This document shows, piece by piece, positions 1 to 5,132 of a stretch of DNA of 6,462 nucleotides. Both the position numbers and the translations under genes were made by a program. The notes under the pieces were generated by a model. It did not search any database and was not told where the DNA came from. It saw only the letters and a list, made by a program, of their open reading frames with translations. The stretch spans positions 1-6,462 of the forward strand of contig CADBTK010000025.1 in NCBI GenBank assembly GCA_902797585.1. The letters run 5' to 3'. The DNA is from Erysipelothrix rhusiopathiae (GTDB lineage Bacteria > Bacillota_I > Bacilli_A > Erysipelotrichales > Erysipelotrichaceae). The stretch's first letter is position 1. Every line of letters starts with the position of its first letter.

Positions 1-512
1 AACAATGGAATGAGAATCCATTTCCAAGGAATTTTACGAATTTGTTTTTGTTTGGAAACAACTTGCTGTTCTTCTTTTTCAACTTGCGTTTCCTTTTGAA
101 TTTTTTGTTGTTTTTTTACTTCTTTTTTCTTACGTTTTAGAGCTTTTTTCTCTGCACGTTTACGTTTGCGAGTATTCCCTGCTTCCCATAAGATTTGTTC
201 TTGTAAATGCTCAGTATCTGTTTCTAATTGTTGCGTGATTTCAATAGAATCTAATGAATCTTCTTGCTCACTAGATGTAGTTAAATCATCCAACGTTAAT
301 TGGTACCCTTCTTTTGGTAAAGGTTGAGCCACTTCATTTATCTTAATTGGCTTTTCTATATAACCAAAATTGTCTGACTCTTTTGGAACCAGACTTCGTT
401 GTCTATCTTGTCTTAATTTTTCTAATGCTTGATCCAAACGTTTGGCTGCTTCTTCCCTTTTTTTCGGGTCATTTTGCGCCGTACGTCTTTCCTTATCCGT
501 TTGTTGTGTCAC
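1..512 (-). CDS. Unidentified protein, charged cytoplasmic N-terminus before a probable membrane helix (3' part beyond window)
   Basis: I do not recognise this gene. Reading from a GTG at 512 there are 170 codons with no stop, running off the left edge. Residues 1-40 are rich in K, R, E, Q and probably helical (MTQQTDKERRTAQNDPKKRE). Residues 41-110 are acidic to mixed and low in complexity. Residues 114-160 are strongly basic with repeated KRK/KKK/KKQQK runs. From about residue 162 (IPWKWILIPL) the chain turns hydrophobic, which looks like the start of a transmembrane helix with the basic stretch on the cytoplasmic side. The GTG start is preferred because AAGGGG lies 9 nt upstream and no ATG fits better. 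A disordered cytoplasmic tail before a single helix is seen in Firmicute envelope proteins such as MltG-type endolytic transglycosylases, LytR-CpsA-Psr proteins and divisome proteins; nothing visible chooses among them. It lies 73 bp downstream of the tRNA-Leu on the same strand. A TATAAA at 539-544 is a possible weak -10 without a clear -35. Confidence 0.8.
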   Translation of the reverse strand, partial: MTQQTDKERRTAQNDPKKREEAAKRLDQALEKLRQDRQRSLVPKESDNFGYIEKPIKINEVAQPLPKEGYQLTLDDLTTSSEQEDSLDSIEITQQLETDTEHLQEQILWEAGNTRKRKRAEKKALKRKKKEVKKQQKIQKETQVEKEEQQVVSKQKQIRKIPWKWILIPL

Positions 513-521
513 TTTTATTTT

Positions 522-527
522 CCCCTT
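522..527 (-). promoter_or_regulatory. Shine-Dalgarno site fixing the GTG start at 512
   Basis: On the minus strand the sequence reads AAGGGG, then 9 nt (AAAATAAAA type), then GTG. The good SD match and spacing support the unusual GTG as the start of the left-edge gene. Confidence 0.7.
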
Positions 528-545
528 ATAAATTGCGTTTTATAC

Positions 546-570
546 AAATAAAAAACGAACAATGTGTCCG
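546..570 (-). terminator. Intrinsic terminator downstream of tRNA-Leu
   Basis: Read on the minus strand: CGGACA, loop CAT, TGTTCG, a 6-bp stem with one G-U pair, followed directly by TTTTTTATTT. The hairpin starts 15 nt after the encoded CCA of the tRNA. The stem is short but the U-tract is strong. Some read-through could reach the gene starting at 512, which has no convincing promoter of its own. Confidence 0.65.
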
Positions 571-585
571 TTTCAAATCTCTAAA

Positions 586-672
586 TGGTGCCCAGGGCCG
601 GACTCGAACCGGCACGGTATCGCTACCGGTGGATTTTGAGTCCACTGCGTCTACCAGTTTCACCACCCGGGC
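586..672 (-). tRNA. tRNA-Leu, anticodon CAA
   Basis: This is a class II tRNA of 84 nt plus an encoded 3' CCA (586-588). The 7-bp acceptor stem pairs GCCCGGG with CCTGGGC (one G-U pair) and the discriminator base is A. The anticodon arm is GTGGA, loop CTCAAAA, TCCAC, which gives anticodon CAA and decodes the UUG leucine codon. A long variable arm (CGGTAGCGATACCG) follows, as expected for Leu. The T arm is GCCGG, loop TTCGAGT, CCGGC. The D loop contains the usual GG in AAACTGGTAGACGC. All stems close without insertions, so it should be functional. It has its own promoter 12-40 bp upstream and a terminator downstream, so it looks like a single-tRNA transcription unit divergent from mnmA. Confidence 0.97.
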
Positions 673-683
673 ATTGCTTGTTA

Positions 684-712
684 ATTATACAAAATGATTT
701 TTCTCTTTGCAA
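684..712 (-). promoter_or_regulatory. Sigma-A-type promoter of tRNA-Leu
   Basis: On the minus strand, -35 TTGCAA (707-712), a 17-bp spacer and a perfect -10 TATAAT (684-689). Transcription would start near 677, leaving a 5' leader of only about five nucleotides for RNase P to remove before the mature end at 672. The match and placement are both good. Confidence 0.8.
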
Positions 713-720
713 GTAAAAAT

Positions 721-749
721 TTGTGAAAACAATCAAAGTTAAGTATAAT
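721..749 (+). promoter_or_regulatory. Sigma-A-type promoter of the mnmA-recD2 operon
   Basis: -35 TTGTGA (721-726), a 17-bp spacer and a perfect -10 TATAAT (744-749). The mnmA ATG at 759 begins only 9 nt after the -10 box. Transcription would therefore start within a few bases of the start codon, or on its A. The -35 box is 8 bp from the -35 box of the divergent tRNA-Leu promoter. The first four bases and the downstream ACAA form a short TTGT-N4-ACAA inverted repeat (721-732), whose role is unknown. Confidence 0.8.
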
Positions 750-758
750 AATATCACT

Positions 759-1919
759 ATGAAAGTATTACTCGGATTAAGCGGTGGAGTGGACTCTGCA
801 GTCGCTGCCTATTTACTTAAAGAACAAGGTCATGATGTGACTTGTTGTTTCATGCGCAACTGGGATTCTTTTGCCAATAATGACATTGAAGGAAACCCAA
901 CGATTATGGATCCAACCTGCCCACAAGAACAAGATTATTTAGATGCAAAAGCAGTCGCTGATAAATTAGGACTGGAATTATGGCGTGTTGATTATATCAA
1001 GGAATATTGGGACTATGTCTTTACTTATTTTATTGATGAATATAAAAAAGGAAGAACGCCTAATCCTGATATCTTATGTAATAAATACATTAAGTTTGAT
1101 GCCTTTTTCCATTATGCGATGGACCATGGTTTTGATATGGTTGCTACTGGTCATTATTGTTCAACAACCATAAAAGATGGATTTACATATTTATCTCGCG
1201 CTGCAGATACCAATAAAGACCAAACGTATTTCTTATGCCAAGTGGCAAGTGATGCCATTCAAAAGACAATCTTCCCTTTAGGAACATTAGAAAAAAGTGA
1301 AGTACGTCAAATTGCCGAAAAACTAGAACTTGATTCTGTTTCTAAGAAAAAAGATAGTACGGGAATTTGTTTCATTGGAGAAAGAGATTTTAGAAAATTT
1401 TTATCTAACTATATCCCCAATCAAATTGGTGATATTTACGATATTCAAAGTGGACAAAAAGTAGGTCAACACAATGGATGTTTATATTACACCATTGGAC
1501 AAAGAAAAGGTCTTCATATCGATGCCCATGCTGGTCCATGGTTTGTAGTCGGAAAAGATGTACACAAGAATCGCATCTTTGTATGTCGAGAAGATCAAAA
1601 AGATTTACTTATCTCTACTTCATGTATCGTTACAGGAATTAACTGGCAAGTTGATAAAGATTATCAAATCCCAACTACTTGTACAGCAAAATTCCGTTAT
1701 CGTCAACCTGACCAAGATATTCAATTAAAACAATTGGACCAAAGTACTGCCTTAGTGTCTTACCCACAAGGAATTGCTTCTGTAACATGTGGTCAAGAAG
1801 CTGTCTTCTATGATGGGCATATCTGTTTAGGTGGTGGAGTCATTGATCAAGTTTTCAAAGAAGATAAAGATTTGGAACAAATGATTTTAGAACGTTTTGC
1901 GGAGGTTCAACATGGCTAG
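759..1919 (+). CDS. mnmA: tRNA-specific 2-thiouridylase MnmA
   Basis: MnmA makes the 2-thio group of U34 in tRNA-Lys, -Glu and -Gln: it adenylates the uridine with ATP and then receives sulfur relayed from a cysteine desulfurase. The protein is 386 aa, a normal length. An N-terminal PP-loop SGGVDS lies at residues 8-13, and TGHY at 130-133. The two catalytic cysteines are visible: C107 in TPNPDILCNKY and C204 in STGICFIGER. DQTYFL is at 154-159 and YTIGQRKGL at 244-252. A C-terminal beta-barrel tail ends with the family motif FYDGHICLGGGVI. An insert after FMRNWDS (residues 31-60) is longer than in the E. coli enzyme. I chose the ATG at 759, because MKVLLGLSGGVDS is the usual family N-terminus. 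An in-frame GTG at 723 would add 12 untypical residues, has no SD site and lies inside the promoter. No SD precedes 759 either. It is first in an operon with recD2, which it overlaps by 8 nt. No cysteine desulfurase gene lies immediately upstream, where the divergent tRNA sits. Confidence 0.97.
   Translation: MKVLLGLSGGVDSAVAAYLLKEQGHDVTCCFMRNWDSFANNDIEGNPTIMDPTCPQEQDYLDAKAVADKLGLELWRVDYIKEYWDYVFTYFIDEYKKGRTPNPDILCNKYIKFDAFFHYAMDHGFDMVATGHYCSTTIKDGFTYLSRAADTNKDQTYFLCQVASDAIQKTIFPLGTLEKSEVRQIAEKLELDSVSKKKDSTGICFIGERDFRKFLSNYIPNQIGDIYDIQSGQKVGQHNGCLYYTIGQRKGLHIDAHAGPWFVVGKDVHKNRIFVCREDQKDLLISTSCIVTGINWQVDKDYQIPTTCTAKFRYRQPDQDIQLKQLDQSTALVSYPQGIASVTCGQEAVFYDGHICLGGGVIDQVFKEDKDLEQMILERFAEVQHG
1901..1905 (+). 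promoter_or_regulatory. Shine-Dalgarno site of recD2, inside the end of mnmA
   Basis: GGAGG followed by 6 nt and ATG (1912). It selects the ATG at 1912 over an in-frame TTG at 1897, which lies upstream of the SD. The site is within the last codons of mnmA, as expected for translational coupling. Confidence 0.85.
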
Positions 1920-4038
1920 CATAACAATGAGCGCTTCTTTGGATACGCTCATTTTCTATAATCCTGATAATTATTATTTTGTGGCAGAGTTTCGTGAAAG
2001 TAAAACGCATCACTACTTTACCGCAACTGGTCATTTAGCCGATCCTTTAGAAGATCAAGAATATGAGTTGGAAGGACAATATGTCACACATCCTCGTTAT
2101 GGAAAACAATTCCAAGTTTCTATGATCAAAAAAGTTTTGCCAAAAGATAATGATGCCATCATTCGCTTTTTATGCGGGGATAATTTCCCTACTATTGGTC
2201 GTAAAACCGCTGAAATGATTGTAGAGGCATTAGGAGATGATTGTCTGGCTCAAATTCAAGAAAATCCAGATATCTTAATGTCCATCCCAAAATTACAACC
2301 AAAACGCATTGAGATTATTGCGCAAGGAATTAAAAACTTTGATGGGTTTAGTGATACCTACTTACGCTTAATGAATTATGGTTTGCCACCAGCAAAAATT
2401 GCCCTTATTCAATCGCATTATGATGATGTGGATGCCATATTAGAAGAAAACTGTTTTAAACCTTATTATGAAATATTTGGTTTTGGTTATAAAAGTGCTT
2501 GTTTGATTGCCGATGGTATGGACTTAGATCCTAGTGACCAACGTCGATTGGATGCCTTTATTTATGAAAGACTAAGACAACTATGTATGGCCAGTGGAGA
2601 TACATTTATTACCCAACAAACATTATTCCAACAGTTATCTCATATCGATCCTACAACCATACTTGATGTATTAATTCGATTGAATGATTTAGAGTCTGTA
2701 CACTTAGAAGATAATCGGATTTATCCCTTCTCTTTATATGAAGATGAAATCATTATTGCCAAAGAAATTATCAATCATAATTTTGAAATAGCACCGATTG
2801 ATAAAGAGACTTTAGATCAAGCCATTGAAACTATTGAAACACAGACTGCCATTACTTATGATGATATTCAAAAAGAAGCCATTGAGACTTTCTTCACCCA
2901 TTCTATGATGGTATTAAATGGAGGACCTGGAACTGGTAAAACAACCATTATCAAAGGAATCCTACAATTATGCAAAATCTTCTTCCCTAGTGCACAAGTA
3001 CAATTATGTGCTCCTACTGGAAGAGCTGCCAATCGAATGAGTCAATTATCCGATAATAACGCAAAAACCATTCACTCTTTATTAAAGTGGAATATGGAAG
3101 ACAATACTTTCGGAATCAGCGAAGAAGAACCTTTGGATTGTGACTTTTTAGTAGTGGATGAGTGCAGTATGGTTGATACCCATTTATTTGCGACACTTTT
3201 AAGAGCCTTACCAAGATATTGTCGAATTATCTTAATTGGAGATGAAGATCAATTAGAAAGTGTGGGACCAGGAAAAGTCTTACAAGATATTTTAGATTCT
3301 AATATCTGTCCTACCATTCGTCTTCAAAAGATTTATCGTCAACAACATGGTTCTGGAATCGTTACCCTTGCCAAAGAGATTCGAAATGAAGAAAAGCTTC
3401 ATTATCAAGATGGAGTGACATTCCATACATTGGAATCCCAAGCCATTGCCCCTGCTCTATTGGAACTGGCACAAAATTATGAAGTGGATCAAATTCAAAT
3501 TCTAGCTCCAATGTACCGAGGCGTGGCAGGAATCGATACAATTAATGATCAAATGCAAAGAGTAATGAATCCGCCTCTTCCTAATAAAGCTCAATATAAA
3601 ATAGGAACTACGACATTCCGTGTGGATGATAAAGTGATGTTATTAAAGAATATGCCTGAACAAGATGTCTTTAATGGAGATATTGGATATATCATCGATA
3701 TTTCCAAGCGTGATAAAGAAATGATTATTACGGTAGACTTTGGTGTAAAGATTGTCGAATTTGCCAACGATCACTTATATTATTTAAAACACGCTTATTG
3801 TATTAGCGTACATAAAAGCCAAGGGTGTGAATTTGATGTGGTTTGTTGTGTGATAGAGCCGAATAGTTCTCATATGTTGAATAAGCGCTTGTTGTATACA
3901 GCCATATCACGAGCCAAAAAAGAACTCTTCTTATTTGGTAATCAACAACTATTTGAAAACCGAGTGCGTTTAAAACAACGTCATATACGTCAAACTACAC
4001 TTCTAACTCGTTTCCATCAATATAAAGAAAATGTGTAA
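1912..4038 (+). CDS. recD2: RecD2 (YrrC-type) SF1B ATP-dependent 5'-3' DNA helicase
   Basis: RecD2 proteins are RecD-like superfamily 1B helicases that work without RecBC in many Firmicutes; in studied species they help replication fork progression, repair and recombination. This one is 708 aa, close to D. radiodurans RecD2 (about 715) and shorter than B. subtilis YrrC. Residues 1-75 match the N-terminal beta-rich domain (GHLADPL, GQYVTHPRYGKQFQV). Residues 80-205 hold helix-hairpin-helix segments (FPTIGRKTAEMIVEALG, FGFGYKSACLIADG). The helicase core has a Q-motif-like YDDIQKEAIE (316-325), Walker A GGPGTGKTT (337-345, K343), motif Ia APTGRAA (368-374), Walker B DFLVVDE (411-417), motif III GDEDQLESVGPG (443-454), IYRQ (474-477), LAPMYRGVAG (531-540), motif V CISVHKSQGCEFD (630-642) and motif VI LYTAISRAKKEL (661-672). 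All key residues are present, so it should be active. It is translated from GGAGG-6-ATG and overlaps mnmA by 8 nt. In B. subtilis, as I recall, a TPR gene (yrrB) sits between trmU/mnmA and yrrC; here it is absent. Confidence 0.96.
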   Translation: MASITMSASLDTLIFYNPDNYYFVAEFRESKTHHYFTATGHLADPLEDQEYELEGQYVTHPRYGKQFQVSMIKKVLPKDNDAIIRFLCGDNFPTIGRKTAEMIVEALGDDCLAQIQENPDILMSIPKLQPKRIEIIAQGIKNFDGFSDTYLRLMNYGLPPAKIALIQSHYDDVDAILEENCFKPYYEIFGFGYKSACLIADGMDLDPSDQRRLDAFIYERLRQLCMASGDTFITQQTLFQQLSHIDPTTILDVLIRLNDLESVHLEDNRIYPFSLYEDEIIIAKEIINHNFEIAPIDKETLDQAIETIETQTAITYDDIQKEAIETFFTHSMMVLNGGPGTGKTTIIKGILQLCKIFFPSAQVQLCAPTGRAANRMSQLSDNNAKTIHSLLKWNMEDNTFGISEEEPLDCDFLVVDECSMVDTHLFATLLRALPRYCRIILIGDEDQLESVGPGKVLQDILDSNICPTIRLQKIYRQQHGSGIVTLAKEIRNEEKLHYQDGVTFHTLESQAIAPALLELAQNYEVDQIQILAPMYRGVAGIDTINDQMQRVMNPPLPNKAQYKIGTTTFRVDDKVMLLKNMPEQDVFNGDIGYIIDISKRDKEMIITVDFGVKIVEFANDHLYYLKHAYCISVHKSQGCEFDVVCCVIEPNSSHMLNKRLLYTAISRAKKELFLFGNQQLFENRVRLKQRHIRQTTLLTRFHQYKENV

Positions 4039-4059
4039 CCAAATGGTTACACATTTTTT
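4028..4059. terminator. Bidirectional intrinsic terminator between convergent genes
   Basis: A perfect stem, ATGTGTAACC (4031-4040) with GGTTACACAT (4045-4054) and a 4-nt AAAT loop, extends by three A-T pairs and is flanked by A-rich sequence on the left and a T-run on the right. It therefore works as a terminator in both directions: for mnmA-recD2 on the plus strand and for the GT51 gene on the minus strand. The recD2 stop codon (4036-4038) lies inside the left arm, and the stop of the opposing gene (4058-4060) begins at the end of the T-run. Confidence 0.9.
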
Positions 4060-4771
4060 AAAAGATTTCTTCTTGATAAATTTGATCAGCTTTTGTTTGA
4101 TCTATATATTGCATTTCCACCATCGCATTTAGAATCAACAATTGTCTTTCTCTAGCTTGTTCGATATTTTCTGTACTAATCAATTCATAGCGAGAAGGCG
4201 TTTGAGGAATCCCTGCAAGAATGGTACATTGCCCATCGGTTAGATTAATTGGATCAACTCCAAAATAGCCATGCGCTGCTTGATAGATTCCAGTATTGTT
4301 GTCACCATAATTGATGATATTTACATATAAAGTAAAAATCTCTTCTTTCGTATAATGTTTTTCTAATTCTTTGGCAAAGTGGAATTCTGCGGCTTTCCAT
4401 TGGGTACCTGATTGATACATCCCATAGATATTTTTGGCAAGTTGTTGCGTAATAGTACTTCCCCCACTTCGTAATAAGTGATCATTAAATTGAGAGAAGA
4501 TAGCTCGTAACAATCCCCAAGAATCAATCCCTTCATGTTCAAAGAAACGACGATCTTCAATAGAAACAGTCGCTTCTATCAATGTTTGTGGCAATTGATC
4601 ATAAGATATATAATCTTCTTTTTGTTGAATCTCTTCTACCTTAGATATCAAATCACCATATTGATTTGTGAATTCTTTATATTGTACATATCCATATCCT
4701 GTGTAGGCACCAATGCAAATCACGAAGATGGTTAATACCAACAATAGGAATTGAAACAATCGTTTAAACAT
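4058..4771 (-). CDS. Membrane-anchored monofunctional peptidoglycan glycosyltransferase (GT51 family)
   Basis: GT51 enzymes polymerise lipid II into glycan strands on the outer face of the membrane. The 237-aa product has one N-terminal helix (about residues 6-27) after MFKR and then the GT51 domain only; no transpeptidase domain follows, so it is a monofunctional enzyme (MtgA/SgtB type), not a class A penicillin-binding protein. Visible motifs are IEDRRFFEHEGID (71-83, E72 the expected catalytic glutamate), GGSTITQQLAKN (103-114), KAAEFHFAKELEKHYTKEEI (127-145 region, E129 the likely second active-site glutamate), LYVNIINYG (148-156) and the end motif ILAGIPQTPSRY (184-195). Length is normal for the group. 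I chose the ATG at 4771: the SD AAGGGGGTGA ends too close to an ATG two codons upstream (4777) but is about 9 nt from 4771 counted from its G-run. The gene lies 49 bp after the UPF0154 gene on the same strand with no clear promoter between them, so read-through from that gene is likely. It ends at the terminator shared with recD2. Confidence 0.93.
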   Translation of the reverse strand: MFKRLFQFLLLVLTIFVICIGAYTGYGYVQYKEFTNQYGDLISKVEEIQQKEDYISYDQLPQTLIEATVSIEDRRFFEHEGIDSWGLLRAIFSQFNDHLLRSGGSTITQQLAKNIYGMYQSGTQWKAAEFHFAKELEKHYTKEEIFTLYVNIINYGDNNTGIYQAAHGYFGVDPINLTDGQCTILAGIPQTPSRYELISTENIEQARERQLLILNAMVEMQYIDQTKADQIYQEEIF

Positions 4772-4777
4772 GCACAT

Positions 4778-4787
4778 TCACCCCCTT
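4778..4787 (-). promoter_or_regulatory. Extended Shine-Dalgarno site of the GT51 gene
   Basis: Minus strand AAGGGGGTGA differs by one base from the full complement of the 16S rRNA tail (AAGGAGGTGA). The G-run is 3 nt from the ATG at 4777 and 9 nt from the ATG at 4771, favouring the latter. The site begins where the U-tract of the preceding hairpin ends, so hairpin and SD are almost contiguous. Confidence 0.75.
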
Positions 4788-4815
4788 AATAAAAGAAGAA
4801 GTGCTATGCACTTCT
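4788..4815 (-). terminator. Intrinsic terminator or attenuator between UPF0154 and GT51 genes
   Basis: Minus strand AGAAGTGC, loop ATA, GCACTTCT: a perfect 8-bp stem followed by TTCTTTTATT. The hairpin starts 5 nt after the UPF0154 stop codon. The U-tract is interrupted and no promoter is evident before the GT51 gene, so partial termination with read-through is likely. Confidence 0.7.
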
Positions 4816-4820
4816 AGTCA

Positions 4821-5030
4821 TTATTTCCCTTGGTTAACAGATTTCATGATTTGGCGAATTTGCGCTTCACTTGGTTTTCTACCCATTTGCAAGAACATCG
4901 CACGAATCATTTTTTCGTTGATAGGAGGATTCTCCTTTAACTGTTTTTCAAATGTCTTACGGGTAAAATAGTAACCAATAAGTATCCCAATCAGTAACCC
5001 TACAGTTGTATATGCAATCGATCCTAACAT
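4821..5030 (-). CDS. UPF0154 (YneF-family) small single-pass membrane protein
   Basis: This 69-aa protein fits UPF0154, a family of small membrane proteins conserved in Firmicutes and Mollicutes with no firmly established function (B. subtilis YneF is a member). One hydrophobic helix spans about residues 4-22 with glycines spaced along it (GLLIGILIGYY), then basic residues (TRKTFEKQLK) and the family signature NPPINE (34-39) followed by MFLQMGRKPSEAQIRQIM (45-62). The length is full for the family (about 65-80 aa). The ATG at 5030 is preceded by AGGAG with 5-6 nt spacing. It has its own promoter just after the parC terminator. It is followed by a hairpin and then the GT51 glycosyltransferase, with which it may be co-transcribed by read-through. 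Family membership is clear; the cellular role is not. Confidence 0.93.
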   Translation of the reverse strand: MLGSIAYTTVGLLIGILIGYYFTRKTFEKQLKENPPINEKMIRAMFLQMGRKPSEAQIRQIMKSVNQGK

Positions 5031-5035
5031 AATAT

Positions 5036-5040
5036 CTCCT
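5036..5040 (-). promoter_or_regulatory. Shine-Dalgarno site of the UPF0154 gene
   Basis: Minus strand AGGAG, then ATATT, then ATG at 5030. It fixes the start that gives the typical short N-terminus of the family. Confidence 0.75.
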
Positions 5041-5057
5041 CACTATCTTTCTAACGT

Positions 5058-5086
5058 ATTTTACAATCTTTTTTACTCTTTGACAA
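5058..5086 (-). promoter_or_regulatory. Sigma-A-type promoter of the UPF0154(-GT51) unit
   Basis: Minus strand -35 TTGTCA (5081-5086), a 17-bp spacer and -10 TAAAAT (5058-5063), one mismatch in each box. Transcription would start near 5051, giving a leader of about 20 nt that contains the AGGAG site. The promoter lies about 20 bp beyond the parC hairpin, making UPF0154 a new transcription unit rather than the tail of the parC operon. Confidence 0.75.
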
Positions 5087-5093
5087 CCTATTT

Positions 5094-5132
5094 TTAAGGA
5101 AAGAAATTCGTCTAGAGAGCACTAGACGAATT
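5094..5132 (-). terminator. Intrinsic terminator of parC
   Basis: Minus strand AATTCGTCTAG, 6-nt loop TGCTCT, CTAGACGAATT: an 11-bp perfect stem (5105-5115 with 5122-5132), followed by a modest pyrimidine-rich tract TTCTTTCCTT. The last two bases of the parC stop codon form the base of the stem. The weak U-tract may allow some read-through into UPF0154. Confidence 0.75.

Noticed and set aside
347..697. Plus-strand open frame of about 116 codons
   Set aside because: It runs antisense to the left-edge gene and straight through the tRNA-Leu. It has no SD and no recognisable motif.
721..738. Rex-like operator (TTGTGAA half-site) at the mnmA promoter
   Set aside because: The left half matches TTGTGAA, but the right half (ATCAAAG) is a poor match to TTCACAA. 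The left half is also simply the -35 box.
723..758. In-frame GTG at 723 extending MnmA by 12 residues
   Set aside because: It has no SD site, lies within the promoter between the -35 and -10 boxes, and would put untypical residues before the family N-terminus.
1897..1911. In-frame TTG at 1897 as the recD2 start
   Set aside because: It is upstream of the GGAGG site, which is 6 nt from the ATG at 1912; that ATG gives the expected N-terminus.
2614..2628. QQTLF in RecD2 (residues 235-239) as a sliding-clamp motif
   Set aside because: It sits inside what looks like a folded helical region, not in a flexible tail, so a chance match is more likely.
4061..4075. QEEIF at the C-terminus of the GT51 protein as a clamp-type motif
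   Set aside because: The protein's catalytic part is outside the membrane and would not meet the clamp. It shows how easily such short motifs arise and lowers confidence in the ParC case.
4535..4735. Open frame antisense to the GT51 gene, and similar short frames at 985-1173, 4363-4560 and 5364-5552
   Set aside because: All lie within well-supported genes in other frames, without start signals or family features.
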